A DNA stretch of 10,332 bases, taken from contig SMXP01000073.1 of NCBI GenBank assembly GCA_004356335.1, positions 1-10,332 of the forward strand, read 5' to 3'. Below the pieces are notes generated by a model. It ran no database searches. It was not told the DNA's origin and saw only the letters and a list, made by a program, of their open reading frames with translations. The position numbers and the translations under genes are program-made. Within the stretch, counting starts at the first letter, position 1, and each line of letters starts with the position of its first letter. This stretch comes from Alphaproteobacteria bacterium (GTDB taxonomy: Bacteria; Pseudomonadota; Alphaproteobacteria; SMXP01). Of this stretch, positions 1-7,258 are shown in pieces.

Positions 1-21
1 AAAATGCGACTAAACAAGGAC

Positions 22-62
22 TTAGAGCGTTTTCGCGATTCTGTTAAGTTCGGAAACGCTAG
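22..62. repeat. Degenerate palindromic repeat (hairpin) upstream of dxr
   Basis: The arm AGCGTTTTCG (26-35) pairs with CGGAAACGCT (51-60), giving ten pairs with one G-T wobble around a 15-nt loop. The TTAGAGCG start and the GCTAG end resemble the CTAGAGC...GCTCTAG borders of the better-preserved repeat after lpxB (10149-10255), so I infer a worn member of the same or a related intergenic palindrome family. It lies between the upstream gene, which is outside the window, and the dxr ribosome-binding region. It could also act as an RNA hairpin in the dxr leader. No gene is recognisable in positions 1-79: one frame is open from 1 to a TGA at 64-66, but its 21 residues match nothing I know. Confidence 0.45.
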
Positions 63-79
63 GTGAAAGAGTATTAAGG

Positions 80-1354
80 ATGGATCAGGCGAGATCGACG
101 AGAAATGCGGCCTTGGAAAACGTTACCACCCCGACGTACAGCCTGGCCGCGCTCGACAGGCGGATCACAATTCTCGGCTCCACAGGGTCCGTCGGTTGCA
201 ACACGCTCGATTTGATCGCCCATGCCAGAGCCGCATGCAACGATCGCCGGGAAGCTCCCGTGTTCCCTATTGAGGCGCTAACGGCCAATAGGCGCGTCGA
301 TCTGCTTATTGAACAGGCCCTGGAGTTTCGCCCCAAAGTGGCGGTTATCGCTGATCCAACGCTCTATGAACCGCTGCGCGCGGGATTGGAAGGTAGCGAT
401 GTTGACGCTGCGGCGGGGCCTGAGGCCTTGCTGGAGGCGGCTCAAAGGCCCGCTGAGTGGGTCATGGCGGCGATTGTCGGTGCGGCAGGTCTGCGCCCGA
501 CATTAGAGGCCGTGAAGCGCGGCTGCTTGGTCGCCCTGGCCAATAAGGAATGCCTGGTCTGTGCCGGTGATCTGCTGACTCGGGAGGCGCGCAACAGCGG
601 TGCTGAGCTGCTGCCCGTCGATTCGGAACATAACGCAATCTTCCAAGTCTTCGCCTATGATCAACCGGAGAGTGTTGAAGGCCTTATTTTGACCGCCTCG
701 GGCGGTCCGTTCCGTGACTGGACCCAGGAACAGATGGCGGTGGCCACTCCGGAACAAGCAGTGGCGCATCCGAATTGGTCGATGGGCGCAAAAATTTCGG
801 TCGATTCAGCTACGTTAATGAACAAGGGGCTGGAACTCATCGAAGCCTGCCATTTGTTCCCGGTGCCGCCGGACAAAATCGAGATCATCGTACATCCGCA
901 GTCGATCATTCATAGTCTGGTGCGCTATATCGACGGATCGGTGTTGGCCCAGTTGGGCACCCCCGATATGCGGACGCCGATCGCTTCAACACTCGCTTGG
1001 CCCGAACGGATGGTTGCGCCGTCACCCAGATTGAACCTGACCGAAATCGCCGAGCTGACATTCGAGGAACCCGATTTAGAGCGGTTTCCGGCCCTTTCGC
1101 TCGCCCGTGAAAGCTTGCAAACCGGCGGAGGCGCGCCTACTATCCTCAATGCTGCCAACGAAGTAGCCGTGCAGGGATTTCTCGACCGACGGGTCGGGTT
1201 TCTTGACATTATCCGGATCGTACATCACACCTTAGAGGTTGTTTGTCGGGGGCAGGGGGGATTGCGTCTCGACACTTTCGAAGACGTTAATGCGCTAGAT
1301 GAGCAGGCGCGGGCTGTGGCCCGGGCTCGAATGGCAACGCTGGCCAAAAGCTAG
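80..1354 (+). CDS. dxr: 1-deoxy-D-xylulose 5-phosphate reductoisomerase (Dxr/IspC)
   Basis: Cytoplasmic NADPH- and metal-dependent enzyme that converts DXP to 2-C-methyl-D-erythritol 4-phosphate, the committed step of the MEP isoprenoid pathway. The NADPH-binding loop GSTGSVG is at residues 33-39 and LANKE at 153-157. The metal ligands are visible in VDSEHNA (D181, E183) and in MNKGLE (E252), matching E. coli D150, E152 and E231. The substrate-binding segments TASGGPFRDW, HPNWSMGAKISVDSA and VHPQSIIHS are all present. At 424 aa it is longer than the usual ~400 because about 25 residues precede the nucleotide-binding fold. The ATG at 80 has a loosely spaced AGGTGA upstream (61-66), so a shorter product starting at the in-frame TTG at 113 cannot be excluded. 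It sits first in the visible cluster, 21 nt before rseP. In many alphaproteobacteria cdsA lies just upstream, but here that position is outside the window. Identity is secure. Confidence 0.97.
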   Translation: MDQARSTRNAALENVTTPTYSLAALDRRITILGSTGSVGCNTLDLIAHARAACNDRREAPVFPIEALTANRRVDLLIEQALEFRPKVAVIADPTLYEPLRAGLEGSDVDAAAGPEALLEAAQRPAEWVMAAIVGAAGLRPTLEAVKRGCLVALANKECLVCAGDLLTREARNSGAELLPVDSEHNAIFQVFAYDQPESVEGLILTASGGPFRDWTQEQMAVATPEQAVAHPNWSMGAKISVDSATLMNKGLELIEACHLFPVPPDKIEIIVHPQSIIHSLVRYIDGSVLAQLGTPDMRTPIASTLAWPERMVAPSPRLNLTEIAELTFEEPDLERFPALSLARESLQTGGGAPTILNAANEVAVQGFLDRRVGFLDIIRIVHHTLEVVCRGQGGLRLDTFEDVNALDEQARAVARARMATLAKS

Positions 1355-1375
1355 GGGATGGAATAACACTCGATC

Positions 1376-2557
1376 ATGGATTTTGTCCTCGACATCGTCG
1401 GCTTGGGAACCAGCCTTTTTTCCTATTTGATTCCGTTTGTTTTTGTGCTCACCGTCGTTGTGTTTTTCCATGAGCTTGGTCATTTTGCTGTCGCTCGTTA
1501 CTTCGGCACACGGATAGATGTGTTTTCCATCGGCTTTGGTCGGGAGATATTCGGTTGGTATGACCGTCACGGTACAAGATGGCGGGTCAGTTGGATCCCG
1601 TTAGGGGGATACATCAAGTTTTTCGGAGATGCGGGGGCCTCTAGCGCTCCGGATCGTGAGGCGCTGCAAAAACAAGCCGAACAGCTTTCAGAGGAAGAAC
1701 GAAAAGCGTGTTTTCACTTTAAGCCCTTGGGCCAGCGAGCCGCCATCGTTGCCGCCGGCCCGATCGCCAACTTTATTCTGGCCATCGTAATTCTTGCCTT
1801 CATTTTCGGGACCTTCGGCGAGGTCGTCTTAACTCCCAGAATCGATTCGATCCGTCCCGGCGGTGCGGCTGAACAGGCGGGGCTGCAAGTCGGTGATGTC
1901 ATAGTGAAAGTGGATGGCAAAACCATCGCCACATTTTCGGACTTGCAGCGTGTCGTCAGCATAAGTGCCGAAACGCCGCTGCTGATCACCGTCAATCGAT
2001 TCAATCAATTGTTCGATCTGACAGTGACTCCCGAAAGAGGCGAGATCACGGACCGGTTCGGCAATGTTCACAAAGTGGGCCTGCTCGGCATCGAAAGAAA
2101 TATGGCACCGGAGGATGTCGAGCGCGTCCGCTATGGGCCGCTGGCCGCAATCGGCAAGGGTGTAACCGAGACTTGGTTTGTGATCGAGCGAACCTTCGTC
2201 TATCTAGGCCGAATCATTGTTGGCAAGGAAGAAGCAAATCAGCTTGGCGGCCCCCTTCGAATCGCCCAAATTTCGGGTCAAGTCGCCTCTCTTGGCTTTG
2301 TCCCATTGATCAACCTTACCGCTATACTATCAGTGAGCATCGGTTTGATTAACTTGTTCCCAATTCCCATGCTTGATGGCGGCCACTTGCTTTATTATGG
2401 TTATGAGGCAATAGCGGGACGACCATTGAACGCAAGAGCACAGGAATATGGATTTCGCATAGGCCTGGCATTGGTGCTCTGTCTGATGGTATTTGCCACA
2501 TGGAACGATTTGGTCCAATTGGCTATTTTTAACGGCCTTTTTGGAACGCTTTATTGA
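1376..2557 (+). CDS. rseP: RseP/MmpA-type site-2 intramembrane zinc metalloprotease
   Basis: Inner-membrane M50 protease that cuts substrates within the membrane. E. coli RseP releases sigma-E by cleaving RseA, and the Caulobacter homologue MmpA cleaves the polarity factor PodJ; the substrate here is unknown. The zinc site HELGH is at residues 32-36 in the first membrane segment (about 16-36), and the third ligand is D334 in the NLFPIPMLDGGH motif (326-337). A PDZ domain spans about residues 140-225 (core GGAAEQAGLQVGDVIVKVDG). Only one PDZ is present, unlike the two of E. coli RseP, and the 393-aa length fits the shorter alphaproteobacterial form. Membrane segments follow at about 120-145, 305-330 and 362-385. 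The start ATG is 21 nt after dxr; the purine run AGGGGATGGA (1353-1362) is rather far upstream for a strong ribosome site. bamA follows after 26 nt, the usual neighbour. Confidence 0.95.
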   Translation: MDFVLDIVGLGTSLFSYLIPFVFVLTVVVFFHELGHFAVARYFGTRIDVFSIGFGREIFGWYDRHGTRWRVSWIPLGGYIKFFGDAGASSAPDREALQKQAEQLSEEERKACFHFKPLGQRAAIVAAGPIANFILAIVILAFIFGTFGEVVLTPRIDSIRPGGAAEQAGLQVGDVIVKVDGKTIATFSDLQRVVSISAETPLLITVNRFNQLFDLTVTPERGEITDRFGNVHKVGLLGIERNMAPEDVERVRYGPLAAIGKGVTETWFVIERTFVYLGRIIVGKEEANQLGGPLRIAQISGQVASLGFVPLINLTAILSVSIGLINLFPIPMLDGGHLLYYGYEAIAGRPLNARAQEYGFRIGLALVLCLMVFATWNDLVQLAIFNGLFGTLY

Positions 2558-2583
2558 ATCGAGAAAGATGCTAGGGTAGGGAT

Positions 2584-4944
2584 ATGTTTTTGGGGGATGA
2601 CTTTCTCTTGCGGGGTATTTTGAGAAAAACGCTATCGTGGCTGGCCGTTGCTTTGGTCCTGGTGCTGACGTCCTCCTTGAGTGCGTGGGCGCAATCTGAT
2701 TCGTCGTCCGGTGGTAAGATCGTGCGCATTTTGGTGGAGGGGAACCAAAGAATCGAGCCCGAGACGGTCAGATCATATCTGGTGGTCAGTCCGGGTGATC
2801 CCTTCGACGCTGAATCAATTGACGTTTCTCTCAAGACTCTTTTTTCTACCGGCTTGTTCGCCGATGTTTCGATTTTGCGACGGGACAACGACCTCGTGGT
2901 TCGAGTGGTCGAAAATCCCATTATCAATAGGGTCGATTTCGAGTACAACAAGTCGCTGGACGATGACGAGCTGAATGAAGAGATTCAGTTGAGACCGCGC
3001 ATCATTTACACCCGTGCCAAAGTGCAAGAAGACGTGCAAACGATCATCGAGCTTTATCGGCGGAAGGGTCGGTTTGCTGCTTCGGTGAATCCAAAAATCA
3101 TTGAGTTACCGCAAAATAGAGTCGATCTTGTTTTCGAAATTATAGAAGGGCCGGTCACGGGTGTGGAGCGGATTAGCTTCGTCGGGAATAAAAAATTTAG
3201 CGGCGGCGATCTTCGAGATGTGGTGGTTACCGCCGAGTCCAGATGGTGGAAATTGCTTGAGACGAATGACAATTACGATCCCGATCGCTTGGCCTTCGAC
3301 CAAGAACAGCTGCGAAAATTTTATCTTTCGAAGGGCTATGCCGATTTTAAATTGATTTCGGCTGTTGCGGAATTAACCCGCGATAGAAAGAATTTTTTGA
3401 TTACTTTTACAATAGAGGAAGGTGAGCGCTACAGATTTGGCACGACCGACTTTAGCACAACCTTGGAACAGATCAATAAGGAGCGTTTGCTAAGACTTCT
3501 TAATTATGAGGAAGGCGATAGGTATAACGCAGATAAGATTGATCAGGTCGTCGAAGTTGTCACTTTTGCAGCGGGTGCGGAGGGATATGCATTTGTCGAC
3601 GTGCGGCCACGGATCAGCCGGGATCGAGAAACACTAAAAGTAAATATAAATTACGAAATTGTTGAGGGCCCACGTGTCTATGTCGAACGTATCAACATTA
3701 ACGGCAATGTGCGCACATTGGATCACGTGATCCGCCGCGAGTTTCGTCTATCGGAAGGCGATGCCTATAATAAAGTGTTGATTAACCGATCACGCGCGCT
3801 CATTCGCGGTCTTGGATATTTTCAAGAGGTGGAAATCACGGAAGAGCCGGGTTCGGCGCCGGATAAAACGGTTCTGAATGTTCGGGTGGAGGAGCAATCG
3901 ACCGGAGAACTGTCAATCGGCGGGGGGTTCTCATCGACCGATAATTTCATTGCCGATTTCAGTATTACCGAACGGAATTTGCTGGGTAGGGGGCAATTCC
4001 TGCGGTTTCGCATTACTCTTAGCGGGCGGCGCCAACAGATCGATATTCGATTTACGGAGCCATATTTTCTCAATCGGAAATTGGCGGCGGGTTTCGATCT
4101 CTTCACACTAAGAACAGATTTTAAAGATGTGTCGGGTTTTGAAACCAGCAGTCAAGGCATCGGATTACGGACAGGGTTTCCTGTAACCAGATTCTCTAGT
4201 TTAGGACTTCGCTATACCTTCCGGCAGGACGATATCGAAGTTTCGGATGAACTTTGCTTCCTGGGAATCATTTCGATTCTAGTTTGCGATCAAGAAGGAA
4301 CGAAAGTCACATCGGTCATTGGCTATTCATGGGGCATGGATAAGCGGAATGATCCGATCGAACCGACACGCGGATGGCAAGTAAACCTTTCGCAGGACAT
4401 GGCTGGTCTGGGCGGAAGCGTTCGATATCTGCGCAGTGAAGTCGGTGGTGGCATTTACTATGGACTGCTCCCCGATGTCGTAGCCAGCTTTAGAGTGAGG
4501 GGCGGCTACACTTTAGGATGGGGCGGTGAAGATGTGCGCCTCAACGACCGCTTTTTTAAGGGTGGCAGCACGTTCCGAGGGTTTGAGATCTCTGGAATTG
4601 GGCCACGCGACCTGGATACAGATGACTCTTTGGGTGGTGAAATCTACGGTATTGGCACTGTTGAAATAAGCTTCCCGACGGGGCTTCCGGAAGAATTTGG
4701 AATAAAGGGCGCTTTATTTGCGGAATTTGGCACGGTTGGTTCACTTGATAGTTCCGTAACGTTGTCGCGACCTGCTCCTTTCTTGGGCATTCGGGATGAC
4801 TTATCGCTACGGGCATCGGCCGGTGTCAGTATTTTCTGGGATTCGCCATTTGGTCCGGTACGGTTAGACTTTGCCAAGGTGTTCATAAAAGAAGATTATG
4901 ATAAAACGGAATCCTTCAGATTTAGCGCCGGTACAAGGTTGTAA
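2584..4944 (+). CDS. bamA: Outer membrane protein assembly factor BamA (Omp85)
   Basis: Central subunit of the BAM complex, which folds and inserts beta-barrel proteins into the outer membrane. The 786-aa protein has a signal peptide (hydrophobic about 17-32, likely cut after AWA at residue 36) and five POTRA domains (about 45-110, 111-190, 191-280, 283-362, 365-438). A C-terminal 16-strand barrel occupies about 441-786. The loop-6 signature (V/F)RGF is FRGF at 664-667, with the conserved Arg at 665. Two cysteines, C558 and C568, fall in a barrel loop. The protein ends FSAGTRL, so the last residue is Leu where an aromatic is usual. The ATG at 2584 has AGGG seven nt upstream (2573-2576). An in-frame TTG at 2608, preceded by GGGGGA (2592-2597), would give a more conventional signal peptide without the acidic D5-D6. 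The stop is only 5 nt before ompH, so the insertase and the chaperone are probably co-translated. Confidence 0.97.
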   Translation: MFLGDDFLLRGILRKTLSWLAVALVLVLTSSLSAWAQSDSSSGGKIVRILVEGNQRIEPETVRSYLVVSPGDPFDAESIDVSLKTLFSTGLFADVSILRRDNDLVVRVVENPIINRVDFEYNKSLDDDELNEEIQLRPRIIYTRAKVQEDVQTIIELYRRKGRFAASVNPKIIELPQNRVDLVFEIIEGPVTGVERISFVGNKKFSGGDLRDVVVTAESRWWKLLETNDNYDPDRLAFDQEQLRKFYLSKGYADFKLISAVAELTRDRKNFLITFTIEEGERYRFGTTDFSTTLEQINKERLLRLLNYEEGDRYNADKIDQVVEVVTFAAGAEGYAFVDVRPRISRDRETLKVNINYEIVEGPRVYVERININGNVRTLDHVIRREFRLSEGDAYNKVLINRSRALIRGLGYFQEVEITEEPGSAPDKTVLNVRVEEQSTGELSIGGGFSSTDNFIADFSITERNLLGRGQFLRFRITLSGRRQQIDIRFTEPYFLNRKLAAGFDLFTLRTDFKDVSGFETSSQGIGLRTGFPVTRFSSLGLRYTFRQDDIEVSDELCFLGIISILVCDQEGTKVTSVIGYSWGMDKRNDPIEPTRGWQVNLSQDMAGLGGSVRYLRSEVGGGIYYGLLPDVVASFRVRGGYTLGWGGEDVRLNDRFFKGGSTFRGFEISGIGPRDLDTDDSLGGEIYGIGTVEISFPTGLPEEFGIKGALFAEFGTVGSLDSSVTLSRPAPFLGIRDDLSLRASAGVSIFWDSPFGPVRLDFAKVFIKEDYDKTESFRFSAGTRL

Positions 4945-4949
4945 CTAAA

Positions 4950-5567
4950 ATGGAAAAACCAATCCCCCAGAGCAAGAAGTGGGTTGTCTCAGTCCTTGCG
5001 GTTGCGGTCATGATGGTCGGTCTCACTGTCAATCAGCTTTATACCAGCCGGGTAGAGGCTCAAGTGACAGTACCCATAATCCTGGTCATTAATCGTGCTC
5101 AGTTGCTTAACGAGTCTGAAGCCGGAAAGAATATTGCGACACAAGCGAATACGCTAAGAGAAACGATTGCTAAGGAACTCGAAGACGAATTCCAGTCAAT
5201 CAAAAGCGAAGAAGAGCAGCTGATCGCTCAGCAAAGCCTTCTGGCGCCGGAAGTACTGCAAGAGCGGGCTCAGAAATTGCAGTTGCGCAGACAAAAATTC
5301 CAAGTCACGCAGCAGACTAAAAATCGGGAATATCAGGCCTCCATCGCGCAAGCCACCGGTGAGATAGGCAAGGTTCTTGAGCCGATCCTCACGGAAATGA
5401 TTACGGAGCGTTCGGCGACTATTCTAATCGATCGCGCTGAGCTGATTTTCGCCACACCGGAAATCGACGTCACAGCTGAAGTGATGAAACGCCTCAACGA
5501 TAAGCTGACGGAAGTCGAGCTCAAGCGGGTTACGACTGACCCCAATGCCGTGAACGACCAGCAGTAG
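4950..5567 (+). CDS. ompH: OmpH/Skp family periplasmic chaperone
   Basis: Periplasmic holdase that binds unfolded outer-membrane proteins and passes them to BAM. An N-terminal basic stretch (KK at 9-10) and a hydrophobic core (about 11-27) form a signal sequence. The stretch before a plausible VEA cleavage site (35-37) is long, so an uncleaved membrane anchor is possible. The mature start, PIILVINRAQLLNES, matches the Skp N-terminal strand motif. Residues about 65-135 are rich in Glu, Gln, Lys and Arg and read as the long coiled-coil tentacle helices. The C-terminal part (EPILTEMITERSATILIDRAELIF) is the conserved body segment. At 205 aa it is longer than E. coli Skp (161 aa including signal). 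The ATG has no clear ribosome site of its own and lies 5 nt after bamA, so translation probably depends on coupling. Family assignment is firm from sequence plus position; the client range is inferred. Confidence 0.9.
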   Translation: MEKPIPQSKKWVVSVLAVAVMMVGLTVNQLYTSRVEAQVTVPIILVINRAQLLNESEAGKNIATQANTLRETIAKELEDEFQSIKSEEEQLIAQQSLLAPEVLQERAQKLQLRRQKFQVTQQTKNREYQASIAQATGEIGKVLEPILTEMITERSATILIDRAELIFATPEIDVTAEVMKRLNDKLTEVELKRVTTDPNAVNDQQ

Positions 5568-5695
5568 GTTGCGGGAGGAATAGGGTTCGCCTAGGGTCTT
5601 TCCGGTTTTCAGGCTTGGCCTTTGCATAAAGAGCCATCGCATCTTCTTGCAAGAGGTTGATTGCCCGGCGCGCCTGAGCCTGGTTTACTGGACCC
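5568..5695. other. 128-nt spacer between ompH and lpxD
   Basis: This is the only sizeable gap inside the cluster. It contains a short perfect palindrome TCTTGCAAGA (5645-5654) and a GC-rich GGCGCGCC (5667-5674). I see no convincing -35/-10 pair, no strong hairpin with a T-tract and no small ORF with a ribosome site. An internal promoter for the lipid A block is plausible from position alone but is not demonstrated by sequence. Confidence 0.4.
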
Positions 5696-6754
5696 ATGAT
5701 AGATCCGCGTTTTTATAAAAAGGGCAAGGCGTTAACCTTGCAAGAAGTGGCCGATAGAACAGGGGCTACGCTCAAATCCAAGACGCGGAAGGACAACCTC
5801 GTTCAAGGTGCCGCCCCGCTTCATCTGGCCACGCCCGATGACGTAACGTTTCTGTCGTCGCCAAAATACACCGGCGAATTGACCGCGTCCAATGCCTTGG
5901 CGTGTTTTGTCACCGAAACATATGAGGCCATAGCGCCGCCGGGAATGGCTGTGTTGGTCTGTGACGACCCACATCTGGCATATGCCACAATTGCAAGCAG
6001 TTTAGTTGATGCGAGGGCACTGTGGTCGGGCGTTAGCGATGATGCACGGATTGATCCCAGCGCGAAACTGGCAACCGGCGTCGTCGTTGCACCGGGCGCC
6101 GTCATTGCAGCCGGCGTGGAGATCGGCTCGGGCTCAATCATCGGTGCCAACGCCGTCATATCCGTCGGTACGACCATCGGTGAGGCGTGTTTTATCGGCA
6201 ATAATGTGTCGATCTCACACAGTTTGATTGGCGATAGGGTGATCCTTCACGCGGGTGTGTGTATAGGTCAGGATGGATTTGGTTTTGTGACCGACAAGGC
6301 AAGGCATAAAAAAATCGTGCAACTCGGACGTGTCATTATTCAGGACGACGTGGAAATAGGAGCCAATACGACCGTTGACCGCGGCGCCGCCGATGATACC
6401 GTGATTGGCGCCGGAACCAAAATCGACAATCAGGTTCATATCGGCCACAATTGTCGAATTGGCCGTCATTGCCTCTTGGTCGGTCAAGTGGGGTTGGCGG
6501 GAAGCGTAACGATAGAGGATTTTTGTGTCCTTGGCGGAAGAGTTGCTGTGATGGAACACGTAACCATCGGTAAGGGAGCCCAAATTGCCGGCGCGAGCGG
6601 CATTACCAAAGACATTCCACCGGGCGCCGTGTATGCCGGCTTTCCGGCGAAACCGATCGGTGATTGGCGTCGCGAGATCGCAATGGTTACTCGGCTTGGC
6701 AGAGACTCCCGTTCTCAGGCGAAGAATCGCGGCAAACGAATAGCGAAAGAATAA
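5696..6754 (+). CDS. lpxD: UDP-3-O-(3-hydroxyacyl)glucosamine N-acyltransferase (LpxD)
   Basis: Cytoplasmic acyltransferase that adds a 3-hydroxyacyl chain from acyl-ACP to the 2-amino group of UDP-3-O-acyl-glucosamine, the third step of lipid A synthesis. The N-terminal ~100 residues form the LpxD uridine-binding domain (GAAPLHLATPDDVTFLSSPKY region). Residues about 105-320 carry the repeating hexapeptides of a left-handed beta helix. The catalytic segment is NQVHIGHN, with H251 matching E. coli H239 and H248 beside it. The tail (about 321-352) is basic and probably helical. At 352 aa it is of normal length. The ATG at 5696 lacks an evident Shine-Dalgarno sequence, yet the protein begins with DPRFYKKGKALTLQEVA, typical of alphaproteobacterial LpxD, which supports this start. 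It opens the tightly packed lipid A block and ends 4 nt before fabZ. Confidence 0.96.
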   Translation: MIDPRFYKKGKALTLQEVADRTGATLKSKTRKDNLVQGAAPLHLATPDDVTFLSSPKYTGELTASNALACFVTETYEAIAPPGMAVLVCDDPHLAYATIASSLVDARALWSGVSDDARIDPSAKLATGVVVAPGAVIAAGVEIGSGSIIGANAVISVGTTIGEACFIGNNVSISHSLIGDRVILHAGVCIGQDGFGFVTDKARHKKIVQLGRVIIQDDVEIGANTTVDRGAADDTVIGAGTKIDNQVHIGHNCRIGRHCLLVGQVGLAGSVTIEDFCVLGGRVAVMEHVTIGKGAQIAGASGITKDIPPGAVYAGFPAKPIGDWRREIAMVTRLGRDSRSQAKNRGKRIAKE

Positions 6755-6758
6755 GCCA

Positions 6759-7250
6759 ATGTCCAACAAACGGGCCGATGATGACCAGGGCGATACTCTT
6801 GGTTTTGCGGATATCCAAAAGGTAATGAAGCTGTTGCCCCATCGGTATCCCTTTCTAATGATCGATAAGATTAAGGATATGCGTGATGCGCGTAGTGCTA
6901 CGGGAATCAAAAATGTGTCGATCAACGAACCCTATTTTCAGGGGCACTTTCCGGATAGACCCGTTATGCCGGGCATGCTGATTATTGAGGCCATGGCGCA
7001 GACCGCAATTGCATTGGTGGCGAACTCAATTAACATCGATACCGAGAATAAGCTGGCATTTTTAATGTCGATAGATCGTGCTCGATTTCGCCGGCCCGTG
7101 GTTCCCGGCGATACACTGGAAATCCCCATCGAAGTCATCAAGACGCGCGGCCCAGTTTGGAAGTTTCGCGGCAGTGCATTCGTTGAGGGTCAATTAGTTG
7201 CTGAAGCCGAATTTGCGGCGATGGCTGTAGATGCGGACGCGGACGCATAG
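6759..7250 (+). CDS. fabZ: 3-hydroxyacyl-[acyl-carrier-protein] dehydratase FabZ
   Basis: Hot-dog-fold enzyme that dehydrates (3R)-hydroxyacyl-ACP to trans-2-enoyl-ACP in type II fatty acid synthesis. It competes with LpxA and LpxD for the same hydroxyacyl-ACP pool, which explains its place between them. The early LPHRYPFLMID motif (26-36) is followed by the catalytic pair: H63 in FQGHFP and E77 in LIIEAMAQ. Their spacing of 14 residues equals that of H49 and E63 in Pseudomonas FabZ. The E in the active-site helix marks it as FabZ rather than FabA. At 163 aa it is slightly longer than typical (about 150) because of a short polar N-terminus (SNKRADDDQGD). It begins 4 nt after lpxD, and its last codons carry the ribosome site of lpxA. 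Confidence 0.96.
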   Translation: MSNKRADDDQGDTLGFADIQKVMKLLPHRYPFLMIDKIKDMRDARSATGIKNVSINEPYFQGHFPDRPVMPGMLIIEAMAQTAIALVANSINIDTENKLAFLMSIDRARFRRPVVPGDTLEIPIEVIKTRGPVWKFRGSAFVEGQLVAEAEFAAMAVDADADA

Positions 7251-7253
7251 AGG
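7249..7253 (+). promoter_or_regulatory. lpxA ribosome binding site overlapping the fabZ stop
   Basis: AGAGG at 7249-7253 overlaps the fabZ TAG stop (7248-7250) and lies 5 nt before the lpxA ATG at 7259. It is one of the clearer Shine-Dalgarno sequences in the cluster and supports both the chosen lpxA start and fabZ-lpxA coupling. Confidence 0.5.
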
Positions 7254-7258
7254 CATCG

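Noticed and set aside
1..66. Possible C-terminal tail of cdsA or another upstream gene, open from position 1 to a TGA at 64
   Set aside because: The 21 residues do not resemble the CdsA C-terminus or anything else I recognise, and the frame runs through the hairpin repeat, so it is more likely intergenic.
2571..2951. Minus-strand open frame (126 codons) at the start of bamA
   Set aside because: It overlaps the BamA signal peptide and first POTRA domain, and its low-complexity Ser/Thr/Arg composition is typical of a shadow frame.
5590..5600. CTAGGGTCT in the ompH-lpxD spacer, matching nine bases at the lpxB-side repeat/IS junction
   Set aside because: There is no flanking palindrome or further similarity to the repeat, so a nine-base match is likely chance.
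5640..5695. Sigma-70-like promoter before lpxD (TTGATT at 5657-5662)
   Set aside because: No acceptable -10 hexamer lies 16-18 nt downstream, and the region is GC-rich and lacks a TATAAT-like match.
6215..6925. Long minus-strand open frame (236 codons) across lpxD and fabZ
   Set aside because: It lies wholly opposite two well-supported genes, its translation shows no family motif, and the glycine/isoleucine-rich hexapeptide codons of lpxD readily leave the opposite strand open.
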